Shown here piece by piece: positions 43,804 to 55,472 of a stretch of DNA of 64,000 bases. The stretch is from Leptobrachium leishanense. Taxonomy: Eukaryota > Chordata > Amphibia > Anura > Megophryidae. The DNA is taken from contig CM019068.1 of NCBI GenBank assembly GCA_009667805.1, positions 9,178,182 through 9,242,181 of the forward strand. The letters run 5' to 3'. Every line of letters begins with the position of its first letter. Positions within the stretch are counted from its first letter, which is position 1. Both the position numbers and the translations under genes were made by a program. The notes below the pieces were generated by a model. The model was not told where the DNA came from, did no database searches, and saw nothing but the letters and a program-made list of their open reading frames with translations.

Positions 43804-43935
43804 CAGGTCTGTCAAACTGCAGCCCCCAAATACTTCAGACTACAACTCCCATGATCCTCTGGCCATCTATTGCATTCAAAGAATTCAGGGAATTGTTGGC
43901 CATCAACGCCTGGGAGCTGGAGTTTGAGATCCCTG
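43804..43935. mobile_element. Short hAT-type MITE
   Basis: CAGGTCTGTCAAACT...AGTTTGAGATCCCTG forms imperfect inverted ends; TTCTACAT (43796-43803) and GTCTAAAT (43936-43943) match at 6 of 8 positions. Non-coding. Confidence 0.5.
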
Positions 43936-44301
43936 GTCTAAATGGTCCACCTTATCCTGGTCTTTCACCTCCTCCCGATGTGCTGTTTTAATAGAGTTTG
44001 AGGAACCATTTTTTTAGACTATGATCACACGTCGGCATGAAATACCGAATGCGGCCTCAGTACAGGGCCACCTCCAGCATTTGAGAGTTCCTGGGCGAGA
44101 ACATTTTTTGGAGCCCAATGTCACACCTCCTTATATTCCACCATTTCTCAGACACAATGACCTCTCCCGGATCTTCCCACCTCCCTCCAGATAGACACTT
44201 CTGACCCACATCCTGACCCCACTCTCTCCACCAGATAGGTGATCCCTCTCTACAGATGGAGAGGTGGTGGTCGTCGCAGACACTTTTTATCACTCTAATA
44301 A

Positions 44302-45200
44302 CAGGGTTATCCAAAGAGATTCGAATTGCTTGAGAAAGGTAACCGAACGCTGAAAATCAGCGTTCGGTTACCTTTCCTGGCCATTCGGCTATCCAGAGAG
44401 CAGGCAATTCGCCAAATCCTGGCGAATTGCCTGAACATATGGTGCCTGTTCGGTCCCTGTTCGAGGGCAGTGAAATCCCCATGAAAAAGCACTGCTTCGG
44501 CTATTCAGAGAACACAAACCAGCAGTGAAAGGTTCCCGAATTGCCCTGCCATTCGGTGGTTTTAATTCGGCAAATTTATTCAGGAGAATCCCATAGGCTT
44601 CAATGTTAAAAATATTCCCGTTTTAATTCAATATCTAATAAACCGTTCATTATAAAATTCTGCAGCAAAAAGTCTCTTTATTTATAGATTTTTTAGGATA
44701 CTTTAAGCATTTTTCTGAATTTTTAAAAAAAAAAATAAAAGTCAGATTTTTTTTTTTTTTTTTCAGTTTGCTTATTTTTTTTGTAACAGCCCTCTTATTA
44801 TCATTCCCTGGACCTCCTGTGAAAATTTCAGACATTTTCGCTCAGTAGTTTCTTTGCAAACAGCGTTTCATTTTCCCAGATTCATACAAACTGTTTTGCT
44901 AATTTATTCACCTCCCTCGTCTGCGTCTCGGCTGCTTCGGCTCTGTGTGATCGGCTCCTGTTCGGCTCCTGTTCGGGTCCTCTTCGAAGGTTAATCCAGA
45001 TGTTTTTGCTTGTTTTCAGCGTGCATTCGGTTAGTTTTCGTCAGGTTTGCGGCAGCTTTTCCCTGCAATTCGGGGACCCTGTGGTGTTTGCTGAATACAC
45101 CGCAGGGTCACCGAATGCAATCGGCAAAAGGAACCGAATTGAAGAGAACGAAAAGTCACCGAACGTGCGGTGACTTTTCGAATCTCTTTGGATAACCCTG
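44302..45200 (+). mobile_element. Family B TIR element, copy 2
   Basis: Very similar to 31773-32686, with ends CAGGGTTATCCAAAGAGATT / AATCTCTTTGGATAACCCTG and the same three subterminal hairpins (for example GGTAACCGAACGCTGA mirrored at 44338-44375). Non-coding. Confidence 0.8.
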
Positions 45201-45949
45201 TATGTCACGGCCAATGATAACTTCAAATGTTAACCCAAAATATCTGAAGAAGGCAGAGCTGCTTCGATACAGTATCAGATTTTCTTTCTACCCTCCGTCT
45301 ATCCTGATTCCTGACCCACGTTTTAAATCCCTTGATGCATTCTCTGCACCTCCTCGTTATTGAAGAATCTTCCATTACATTCGGAGAGAAAATTCCAAAA
45401 ACAATATTAATAAACCGTGACCTCCTCCTTATCCGTCAATCAGCGTCTTATGGGACGATGAAGGAAGGTATTTACCGGCTGTTTTGCCGTCACCTGCAGG
45501 CGATTAGGGGTTTCTTCCAGCCGGTCCTTTGGTTCTGACGGATCAGCGTCTCAGATTTCGTCACTGTTAAATCTTCTGCTCAGAAAACGGGAAGCGGTTG
45601 AAGCGCGCGCCTTGGTAAACACTATTACGCGGGACGCGTCGCACTTAACGAGTCAGAGATACGGGCCTCGGCTCTAGAATTAGACGGAATTTATTGATCC
45701 AGTTAAATGTATTTTTTTCTGTTTTTCCTGTTTATATATTATTTTTCTGCTCATGGCAGTTTTTAGTGACGCTGATAGTGAAGCGGACACATTTAACTCG
45801 AGGTTTCAAACATCTGCCTTTTGTTTTTCCTTACTGAGTGATTGCAGACATTTAATGGGTTAATTACACATTGGGAAACTATTTATGAAGCTGCCGCTAT
45901 AGTTCTCTGTACTTTTCTGATATTTCCACCATAATTTCTGACTTGCTGC
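45201..45949. other. Intergenic stretch, no recognised feature
   Basis: No repeat ends, RNA genes or convincing open frames seen. Confidence 0.45.
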
Positions 45950-46664
45950 ACCTCCCGCTACTGTAATGTAACCTGTAAAGCGCTGAGTAAACCTGTTACT
46001 GCTATATATACACACTGTATAACTACTGCACTTACTGCACCTCCCGCTACTGTAATGTAACCTGTAAAGCGCTGAGTAAACCTGTTACTGCTATATATAC
46101 ACTGTATAACTACTGCACTTACTGCACCTCCCTCTACTGTAATGTAACCTGTAAAGCGCTGAGTAAACCTGTTACTGCTATATATACACTGTATAACTAC
46201 TGCACTTACTGCACCTCCCTCTACTGTAATGTAACCTGTAAAGCGCTGAGTACAACTGTTACTGCCTATATATACACTGTTATAACTACTGCACTTACTG
46301 CACCTCCCTCTACTGTAATGTAACCTGTAAAGCGCTGAGTACACCTGTTACTGCTATATATACACTGTATAACTACTGCACTTACTGCACCTCCCTCTAC
46401 TGTAATGTAACCTGTAAAGCACTGAGTACAACTGTTACTGCTATATATACACTGTATAACTACTGCACTTACTGCACTTACTGCACCTCCCTCTACTGTA
46501 ATGTAACCTGTAAAGCACTGAGTACACCGGTTACTGCTATATATAGACACTGTATAACTACTGCACTTACTGCACCTCCCTCTACTGTAATGTAACCTGT
46601 AAAGCACTGAGTACACCAGTTACTGCTATATATACACTGTATAACTACTGCACTTACTGCACCT
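45950..46664. repeat. 87-89-bp minisatellite, block 1
   Basis: About eight units: CTGTAATGTAACCTGTAAAG + CGCTGAGTACACCTGTTACT + GCTATATATACACTGTATAA + CTACTGCACTTACTGCACCT + CCCTCTA. The segment TGTAAAGCGCTGAGTACAC...GCTATATAAATA resembles L2/SINE 3' tails. Further blocks: 48018-48797, 50064-50779, 51254-51348. Confidence 0.92.
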
Positions 46665-48017
46665 TAGGGATGTGCATTTCGGGTTTCGGAATTTCGGAAT
46701 TTCCAAGAAATTTCCCGATTCGTGCATTCGGACTCGTCCGATCTTCCGAAAATTTTCAGATCCGAACAAATTTTCGTGCCGAAACGAAAACCTTTCGAAT
46801 GGACTAGAAATGTGTAAAATCGAAATTCATTTTCATTCCATTCGTGATTTCGGCTCCATTTCAGTAATTTCGGACATCGTATTTATATCGCTGATTAAGT
46901 AATTAAATTTTGTATCATTCCCATCTCAATGTTTCCTTCCTGGAAAACCAGAGAAATCTCAATGTATCCTTCTTGTAAAACCAGAGAAATATCAATGTAT
47001 CCTTCTTGTAAAACATGAGAAATCTCAATGTATCCTTCTTGTAAAACATGAGAAATCTCAATGTATCCTTCTTGTAAAACCAGAGAAATCTCAATGTATC
47101 CTTCTTGTAAAACCAGAGAAATCTCAATGTATCCTTCTTTAAAACAAGAGAAATCTCAATGTATCCTTCTTGTAAAACCAGAGAAATCTCAATGTATCCT
47201 TCTTGTAAAACCAGAGAAATCTCAATGTATCCTTCTTGTAAAACATGAGAAATCTCAATGTATCCTTCTTTAAAACAAGAGAAATCTCAATGTATCCTTC
47301 TTGTAAAACATGAGAAATCTCAATGTATCCTTCTTGTAAAACCAGAGAAATCTCAATGTATCCTTCTTGTAAAACATGAGAAATCTCAATGTATCCTTCT
47401 TTAAAACCAGAGAAATCTCAATGTATCCTTCTTGTAAAACCAGAGAAATCTCAATGTATCCTTCTTTAAAACAAGAGAAATCTCAATGTATCCTTCTTGT
47501 AAAACCAGAGAAATCTCAATGTATCCTTCTTGTAAAACCAGAGAAATCTCAATGTATCCTTCTTGTAAAACATGAGAAATCTCAATGTATCCTTCTTGTA
47601 AAACCAGAGAAATCTCAATGTATCCTTCTTGTAAAACATGAGAAATCTCAATGTATCCTTCTTTAAAACCAGAGAAATCTCAATGTATCCTTCTTGTAAA
47701 ACCAGAGAAATCTCAATGTATCCTTCTTGTAAAACCAGAGAAATTTCAATGTATCCTTCTTGTAAAACATGAGAAATCTCAATGGCAGAATTATCGTATC
47801 GGCAGAATTATCGTATCGGCAGAATTATCGTATCCGGAAAACCATTAGTTTACGTCAAAACGAATAGACACTTTGAAACGAGGAGAACAGACGTTCCGAA
47901 AAACACGAAAATTTCCGAAATAACGAAAAAAAAAGTCGATACAAAAAAACGAAACGAACCGAAATGAAAATTGGCCGAAACGAGTCGAAACGAAAATTTA
48001 CAAATACCGAACGAAAG
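46665..48017 (+). mobile_element. hAT-H copy 2, with expanded 33-bp array, right end lost
   Basis: Starts TAGGGATGTGCATTTCGGG after CTGCACCT (46657-46664). The 33-bp array fills 46925-47785. The right part matches copy 3 to about 48016, then jumps into the 87-89-bp repeat without the terminal GGTGCACAAGCCTA. Confidence 0.8.
46925..47785. repeat. 33-bp minisatellite inside hAT-H copy 2
   Basis: About 26 units of GAGAAATCTCAATGTATCC + TTCTTGTAAAACCA (31-bp variants lack GT). Open frames are repeat artefacts. The unit matches the LINE/SINE tail at 30975-31000 and 43405-43450. Confidence 0.92.
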
Positions 48018-48797
48018 TAATCCTGTAAGGCACTGAGTACACCTATTACTGCTATATAAATATACATTGTATAACTACTGCACTTACTGCACCTCCCTCT
48101 ACTGTAATGTAACCTGTAAAGCGCTGAGTACACTATTACTGCTATATATACACTGTGTAACTACTGCACTTACTGCACCTCCCTCTACTGTAATGTAACC
48201 TGTAAAGCGCTGAGTACACCTGTTACTGCTATATATACACACTGTATAACTACTGCACTTACTGCACCTCCCTCTACTGTAATGTAACCTGTAAAGCGCT
48301 GAGTAAACCTGTAACTGCTATATATACACACTGTATAACTACTGCACTTACTGCACCTCCCTCTACTGTAATGTAACCTGTAAAGCGCTGAGTAAACCTG
48401 TTACTGCTATATATACACACTGTATAACTACTGCACTTACTGCACCTCCCTCTACTGTAATGTAACCTGTAAAGCGCTGAGTAAACCTGTTACTGCTATA
48501 TATACACTGTATAACTACTGCACTTACTGCACCTCCCACTACTGTAACGTAACCTGTAAAGTGCTGAGTACACCTGTTACTGCTATATATACACTGTATA
48601 ACTACTGCACTTACTGCACCTCCCTCTACTGTAATGTAACCTGTAAAGCGCTGAGTAAACCTGTTACTGCTATATATACACACTGTATAACTACTGCACT
48701 TACTGCACCTCCCTCTACTGTAATGTAACCTGTAAAGCACTGAGTACACCAGTTACTGCTATATATACACTGTATAACTACTGCACTTACTGCACCT
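48018..48797. repeat. 87-89-bp minisatellite, block 2
   Basis: About nine units, same sequence class as block 1; one unit has the longer TATATAAATATACATTG form, closer to a LINE tail. Confidence 0.9.
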
Positions 48798-49059
48798 TAG
48801 GGATGTGCATTTCGGGTTTCGGAATTTCGGAATTTCCAAGAAATTTCCCGATTCGTGCATTCGGACTCATCCGATCTTCCGAAAATTTTCAGATCCGAAC
48901 AAATTTTCGTGCCGAAACGAAAACCTTTCGAATGGACTAGAAATGTGTAAAATCAAAATTCATTTTCATTCCATTCCTGATTTCGGCTCCATTTCAGTAA
49001 TTTCGGACATCGTATTTATATCGCTGATTAAGTAATTAAATTTTGTATCATTCCCATCT

Positions 49060-49620
49060 CAATGTTTCCTTCCTGGAAAACCAGAAAATCTCAATATATC
49101 CTTCTTGTAAAACCAGAGAAATATCAATGTATCCTTCTTGTAAAACATGAGAAATCTCAATGTATCCTTCTTGTAAAACATGAGAAATCTCAATGTATCC
49201 TTCCTGGAAAACCAGAGAAATCTCAATGAATCCTTCTTGTAAAACCAGAGAAATCTCAATGTATCCTTCTTGTAAAACCAGAGAAATCTCAATGTATCCT
49301 TCCTGGAAAACCAGAGAAATCTCAATGAATCCTTCTTGTAAAACCAGAGAAATCTCAATGTATCCTTCCCGGAAAACCAGAGAAATCTCAATGTATCCTT
49401 CTTGTAAAACCAGAGAAATCTCAATGTATCCTTCTTGTAAAACCAGAGAAATCTCAATGTATCCTTCTTGTAAAACATGAAAAATCTCAATGTATCCTTC
49501 CTGGAAAACCAGAGAAATCTCAATGTATCCTTCTTGTAAAACCAGAGAAATCTCAATGTATCCTTCTTGTAAAACCAGAGAAATCTCAATGTATCCTTCT
49601 TGTAAAACATGAGAAATCTC
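49060..49620. repeat. 33-bp minisatellite inside hAT-H copy 3
   Basis: About 17 units, several with the CTTCCTGGAAAACCA form, which is closer to the LINE/SINE tail than the CTTCTTGTAAAACCA form dominating the other arrays. Confidence 0.9.
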
Positions 49621-49694
49621 AATGGCATAATTATCGTATCGTATCCGAAAAACCATTAGTTTATGTCAAAACGAATAGACACTTTGAAACAAGG

Positions 49695-49905
49695 AGAAAC
49701 ATAGAAACATAGAAACATAAAAAAATGTCGGCAGATAAGAACCTTTCGACCCATCTAGTCGCCCAATTACATGGATACTTTACCTGGATTTATCTTTTGT
49801 TTAGGATAGCCTTATGCCTATCCCATGCCTGCTTAAATTCAATTACTGGTTTGGCCTCTACCACTTCTACTGGAAGACTGTTCCATGTATCCACCACCGA
49901 AACAG
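49695..49905 (-). mobile_element. LINE 3'-end fragment inserted in hAT-H copy 3
   Basis: Minus strand encodes WNSLPVEVVEAKPVIEFKQA, the C-terminus of a LINE protein; the 3' end is repeated AAACATAG. GAAAC flanks both sides (about 49692 and 49899). The copies at 47885 and 51078 lack it (AGGAGAACAGAC), so the empty site is known. Confidence 0.75.
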
Positions 49906-50063
49906 ACGTTCCGAAAAACACAAAAATTTCCGAAATCACGAAATAAAAGTCGATACAAAAAACGAAACGAACCGAACCAAACCGAAAATCAGCTGAAACG
50001 AGTCGAAACGAAAGTTTACAAAATCCGAACGAACCGAAAAAAAAAAATCGGTGCACAAGCCTA

Positions 50064-50779
50064 CTGCACCTCCCTCTACTGTAATGTAACCTGTAAAGCG
50101 CTGAGTACACCTGTTACTGCTATATATACACACTGTATAACTACTGCACTTACTGCACCTCCCTCTACTGTAATGTAACCTGTAAAGCACTGAGTACACC
50201 AGTTACTGCTATATATACACTGTATAACTACTGCACTTACTGCACCTCCCTCTACAGTAATGTAACCTGTAAAGCGCTGAGTACACCTGTTACTGCTATA
50301 TATACACACTGTATAACTACTGCACTTACTGCACCTCCCTCTACTGTAATGTAACCTGTAAAGCGCTGAGTACACCTGTTACTGCTATAATTACACACTG
50401 TATAACTACTGCACTTACTGCACCTCCCTCTACTGTAATGTAACCTGTAAAGCGCTGAGTACAACTGTTACTGCTATATATACACACTGTATAACTACTG
50501 CACTTACTGCACCTCCCTCTACTGTAATGTAACCTGTAAAGCGCTGAGTACACCTGTTACTGCTATATATACACACTGTATAACTACTGCACTTACTGCA
50601 CCTCCCTCTACTGTAATGTAACCTGTAAAGTGCTGAGTACACTATTACTGCTATATAAATATACACTGTATAACTACTGCACTTACTGCACCTCCCTCTA
50701 CTGTAATGTAACCTGTAAAGCGCTCAGTACACCTGTTACTGCTATATATACACTGTATAACTACTGCACTTTTGCACCT
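50064..50779. repeat. 87-89-bp minisatellite, block 3
   Basis: About eight units; neighbouring copies sit at an exact 89-bp offset (for example 50252, 50341, 50430). Confidence 0.9.
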
Positions 50780-51253
50780 TAGGGATGTGCGTTTCGGGTT
50801 TCGGAATTTCCCGATTCGTGCATTCGGATTCGGCCGATTTTCTGAAAATTTTCAGATCCGAAAACTGCAGATCTGAACAAATTTTCGTGCCGAAACGAAA
50901 ACTTTTCGGAGTTTTCGAATGGACTAGAAATGTGTAAAAAGTATCCTTCTTGTAAAACATGAGAAATCTCAATGGCAGAATTATCGTATCGGCAGAATTA
51001 TCGTATCGGCAGAATTATCGTATCGTATCCGAAAAACCATTAGTTTATGTCACAACGAATAGACACTTTGAAACAAGGAGAACAGACATTCCGAAAAACA
51101 CAAAAATTTCCGAAATCACGAAATAAAAGTCGATACGAAAAACGAAACGAACCGAACCGAAACGAAAATCAGCCGAAACGAGTCGAAACGAAAATTTACA
51201 AAATCTGAAACGAACCGAACCGAACCAAAAAAAAAAATCGGTGCACAAGCCTA
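50780..51253 (+). mobile_element. hAT-H copy 4, internally deleted
   Basis: 474 bp with both ends (TAGGGATGTGCG..., ...GTGCACAAGCCTA) but just one 33-bp unit (50938-50972). Left flank TTGCACCT, right flank CTGCACCT. Confidence 0.82.
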
Positions 51254-51348
51254 CTGCACCTCCCTCTACTGTAATGTAACCTGTAAAGCGCTGAGTACAC
51301 CTGTTACTGCTATATATACACTGTATAACTACTGCACTTACTGCACCT
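51254..51348. repeat. 87-89-bp minisatellite, block 4 (single unit)
   Basis: One unit between hAT-H copies 4 and 5. Confidence 0.85.
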
Positions 51349-52518
51349 TAGGGATGTGCGTTTCGGGTTTCGGAATTTCGGAATTTCCCGATTCGTGAAT
51401 TCGGATTCGGCCGATTTTCTGAAAATTTTCAGATCCGAAAACTGCAGATCTGAACAAATTTTCATGCCAAAACGAAAACCTTTCGAATGGACTAGAAATG
51501 TGTAAAATCAAAATTCATTTTCATTCCATTCGTGATTTCGGCTCCATTTCAGTAATTTCGGACATCGTTTTTATATCGCTGATTAAGTAATTAAATTTTG
51601 TATCATTCCCATCTCAATGTATCCTTCTTGTAAAACCAGAGAAATCTCAATGTATCCTTCTTGTAAAACATGAGAAATCTCAATGTATCCTTCTTTAAAA
51701 CCAGAGAAATCTCAATGTATCCTTCTTGTAAAACCAGAGAAATCTCAATGTATCCTTCTTGTAAAACCAGAGAAATCTCAATGTATCCTTCTTGTAAAAC
51801 ATGAGAAATCTCAATGTATCCTTCTTGTAAAACCAGAGAAATCTCAGTGTATCCTTCTTGTAAAACATGAGAAATCTCAATGTATCCTTCTTTAAAACCA
51901 GAGAAATCTCAATGTATCCTTCTTGTAAAACCAGAGAAATCTCAATGTATCCTTCTTGTAAAACCAGAGAAATCTCAATGTATCCTTCTTGTAAAACCAG
52001 AGAAATCTCAATGTATCCTTCTTGTAAAACTAGAGAAATCTCAATGTATCCTTCTTGTAAAACATGAGAAATCTCAATGTATCCTTCTTGTAAAACCTGA
52101 GAAATCTCAATGTATCCTTCTTGTAAAACCAGAGAAATCTCAATGTATCCTTCTTGTAAAACCAGAGAAATCTCAATGTATCCTTCTTGTAAAACCAGAG
52201 AAATCTCAATGTATCCTTCTTGTAAAACATGAGAAATCTCAATGTATCCTTCTTGTAAAACCTGAGAAATCTCAATGTATCCTTCTTGTAAAACCAGAGA
52301 AATCTCAATGTATCCTTCTTGTAAAACCAGAGAAATCTCAATGTATCCTTCTTGTAAAACCAGAGAAATTTCAATGTATCCTTCTTGTAAAACATGAGAA
52401 ATCTCAATGGCAGAATTATCGTATCGGCAGAATTATCGTATCGGCAGAATTATCGTATCCGGAAAACCATTAGTTTACGTCAAAACGAATAGACACTTTG
52501 AAACGAGGAGAACAGACA
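51349..52518 (+). mobile_element. hAT-H copy 5, right end truncated
   Basis: Starts after CTGCACCT (51341-51348); the 33-bp array runs 51610-52408; it breaks off after GAGGAGAACAGACATT into an unrelated hAT fragment (52519-52640). Confidence 0.8.
51610..52408. repeat. 33-bp minisatellite inside hAT-H copy 5
   Basis: About 24 units. A block of five to six units is itself repeated (compare 52020-52210 with 52205-52400, both with a CCTGAGAAATCTC variant). Confidence 0.9.
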
Positions 52519-52640
52519 TTTCTGTGCCTACAGCAGGCTCCTGAGATGCAAATCCAGACCTGGGCTGAGCATCAAGGGTGATGTAGTTCTGAAACATCTG
52601 GAGGGCCGAAGTTGGACACTGCTGTTGTAGACTTTCCCTT
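52519..52640 (-). mobile_element. hAT end fragment
   Basis: Minus strand: CAGCAGTGTCCAACTTCGGC then CAGATGTTTCAGAACTACAT, the same style as 60215-60312. Only one end is recognisable. Confidence 0.45.
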
Positions 52641-53175
52641 TCTGTGTGTGACTCGATCCAATAGCAGGAAATTCCTCGGTAGGAAAATCAAACTTCTTAA
52701 TTAAGATTACATTATCTCGTTATAATCGTCCTTAGTCGTATCAAACCTAAAATCTCTTATTTCTCTTAAGATACTAGCGGGCGATTCACTAAGCATCTCC
52801 CAAAGCTATAATCCAAACGGATAAAGGAGAAACGTCACTGCGAAGCTTCTCCCTTCATTCTCTGGAATTTCAGCAACCACTTACCTCATTTTATTGTGGT
52901 TTTGCTGTTGGGGCTCAGAATTATTAGTTATTAGATATAACTGTGACAGTGTCAAAATGTCCTATAACGAATCTGAGAACGATAAACTCCGTATTTATGT
53001 CATTTATATATTATTCCTATTCTTTGCAGAAATTTGTCACAGGAGCAAAGGGATTAAACACCGTCTGAACATCCATTTATATTTTTCAAATGAATATTAG
53101 CGCACAATCCTCCAGTTTGTCTGGATTTCTAATCATGTGATGCTAAATGTGGAGCCATAATCTGTGAGGATATAT
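52641..53175. other. Intergenic stretch, no recognised feature
   Basis: AT-rich, non-repetitive; no convincing gene. Confidence 0.45.
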
Positions 53176-53939
53176 AGGGGGTTATTCAGAGTGCACCGAA
53201 ATTTCAGTAACTTTCGTTCAGCGCCCTTTGGCGAGTTCAATTCACTGACTCAGTGGTGAATTCAGCATTCACTGCAGGGTCCCCGAAGTGCAGGGAAAAT
53301 CCGCCGAACGCCGCAGATAAACCCATCACACACAGCCAACGATCCGCCAAACACTTCCAATCAAGCGCTGGAAAAGCCAGTCAGTTGCCGAACAGGAGTA
53401 AAAAAAAAAAAAATGCATGAAAGTGTGGAAATAATACAGTAAATCAGGTCCGATGAATAATAATAAAATGTCGGTTAGAATCTTAAAAATAATGACATTT
53501 AGAAAAAATTTGAATCAAAATGTCGCTGAAAAAAATCCAGAAAAATGGGTAAAAAAAAATTCTAATAGATAAATAATGAGCCTTTTTGCTGCAAATGAAA
53601 AGAATAAACGGTTGAACAAAAAAATTTATACAAAACGGGAAGATTTTTAACATTGAAGCCTATGGAATTCGCCTCAATAAACCTGCCGAATTAAACCTCT
53701 GAACATCAGGGCATTTCACTGACATTTCTCTGTTCAATGTGAATAGATTAACCATTGCTTCTCTAAGGGGGATTTCACTGCCACCGAAGATCGCCGAATT
53801 GCACTGTATTTCGCTGTCAAATTCGCTGGCGAATTGCCGGCTTTCTGAATAGCCGGATTGCCACGAAATTGCACCGTGTGGAGAAATTCACCATTCAACT
53901 TAATTCGGTGGCAAACTCAATACTCTTTGAATAACCCCT
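53176..53939. mobile_element. Family A TIR element, copy 3
   Basis: AGGGGGTTATTCAGAGTGCACC...CTTTGAATAACCCCT. Carries the core GATTTTTAACATTGAAGCC and the TTTCACTGACATTTCTCTG block. No coding content. Confidence 0.75.
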
Positions 53940-54382
53940 ATGGTATTTTTGGTGAATAATGCCCTGGATGCAGCTGTCCACGTGGCACACAGTAACTTTT
54001 TATAACATGCTGTCATTTTAACATACAGTCAGGTCCAGAAATATTGGGACGTCGACACAATTGTAACATCTTTGGCTCTATACACCACCACAATGGAGTT
54101 GGAATGAAACAAACACAATGTGCTTTAACTGCAGACTGTCAGCTTTAATTTGAGGGTATGTACATCCAACTCAGGTGAACGGTGTAGGACTTACAGCAGT
54201 TTGCAGATGTGCCCCCACTTGTTAAGGGACCAAAATTAATGGGACAATTGGCTTCTCAGCTGTTCCATGGCCAGGTGTGTGATATTCCCTCATTACCCCA
54301 ATTACAATGTGCAGATAAAAGGCCCAGAGCTCATTTCAAGTGTGCTATTTGCATTTGGAATCTGTTGCTGTCAACTCTCAAG

Positions 54383-55416
54383 ATGAGATCCAAAGAGCTG
54401 TCACTATCAGTGAAGCAAGCCATCATTAGGCTGAAGAAACAAAACAAACCCATCAGAGAGATAACAAGAACATTAGGCGTGGCCAAAACAACTGTTTGGA
54501 ACATTTTCATAAAGAAGGAACGCACCGGTGAGCTCAGCAACACCGAAAGACCCGGGAGACCACGGAAAACAACTGGTGGATGACCGAAGAATTCTTTCCC
54601 TGGTGAAGAAAACACCCTTCACAACAGTTGGCCAGATCAAGAACACTCTCCAGGAGGTAGGTGTATGTGTGTCAAAGTCAACAATCAAGAGAAGACTTCA
54701 CCAGAGTGAATACAGAGGGTTCACCACAAGATGTAAACCATTGGTGAGCCTCAAAAACAGGAAGGCCAGATTAGAGTTTGCCAAACAACACCTAACAAAG
54801 CCTTCACAGTTCTGGAACAAGATCCTATGGACAGATGAGACCAAGATCAACTTGTACCAGAGTGATGGGAAGAGAAGAGTATGGAGAAGGAAAGGAACTG
54901 CGCATGATCCTAAGCATACCACCTCATCAGTGAAGCATGGTGGTGGTAGTGTCATGGCGTGGGCATGTATGGCTGCCACTGGAACTGGTTCTCTTGTATT
55001 TATTGATGATGTGACGCTGACAAAAGCAGCTGGATGAATTCTGAAGTGTTTCGGGCAATATTATCTGCTCACATTCAGCCAAATGCTGCAGAACTCATTG
55101 GACGGCGCTTCACAGTGCAGATGGACAATGACCCAAAGCATACTGCAAAAGCAACCAAAGAGTTTTTGAAGGGACAGAAGTGGAATATTATGCAATGGCC
55201 AAGTCAATCACCTGACCTGAATCCCATTGAGCAGCATTTCACTTGCTGAAGACAAAACTGAAGGGAAAATGCCCCAAGAACAAGCAGGAACTGAAGACAG
55301 TTGCAGTAGAGGCCTGGCAGAGCATCACCAGGGATGAAACCCAGCGTCTGGTGATGTCTATGCGTTCCAGACTTCAGGCTGTGATTGACTGCAAAGGATT
55401 TGTAACCAGGTATTAA
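54383..55416 (+). pseudogene. Tc1/mariner DD34E transposase, frameshifted
   Basis: Starts at MRSKELSLSVKQ with an N-terminal helix-turn-helix (AIIRLKKQNKPIREITRTLG, VAKTTVWNI) and a GRPRK hook, which bind the inverted repeats. The catalytic triad is visible: D in WTDETK, D in QMDNDPKH and E in PDLNPIE, the last two 34 residues apart. Reading frames change near 54580, 55035 and 55225 by single bases, so it is inactive as written. The end TAA at 55414 fits the family's usual length of about 340 residues. Confidence 0.92.
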
Positions 55417-55472
55417 GAAGGGAAAGTTTGATTTATGATTATTATTCTGTCCCATTACTTTTGGTCCCTTAA

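Larger units (their letters stand above)
48798..50063 (+). mobile_element. hAT-H copy 3, complete, with LINE fragment insertion
   Basis: TAGGGATGTGC...GGTGCACAAGCCTA, flanked by CTGCACCT on both sides (48790-48797, 50064-50071), a perfect 8-bp duplication. The 33-bp array is at 49060-49620. A LINE fragment lies at 49695-49905. Confidence 0.88.

Noticed and set aside
45950..52410. Regular repeat-spacer look of the 33-bp and 87-89-bp arrays
   Set aside because: Units are contiguous without variable spacers and the context is eukaryotic transposons.
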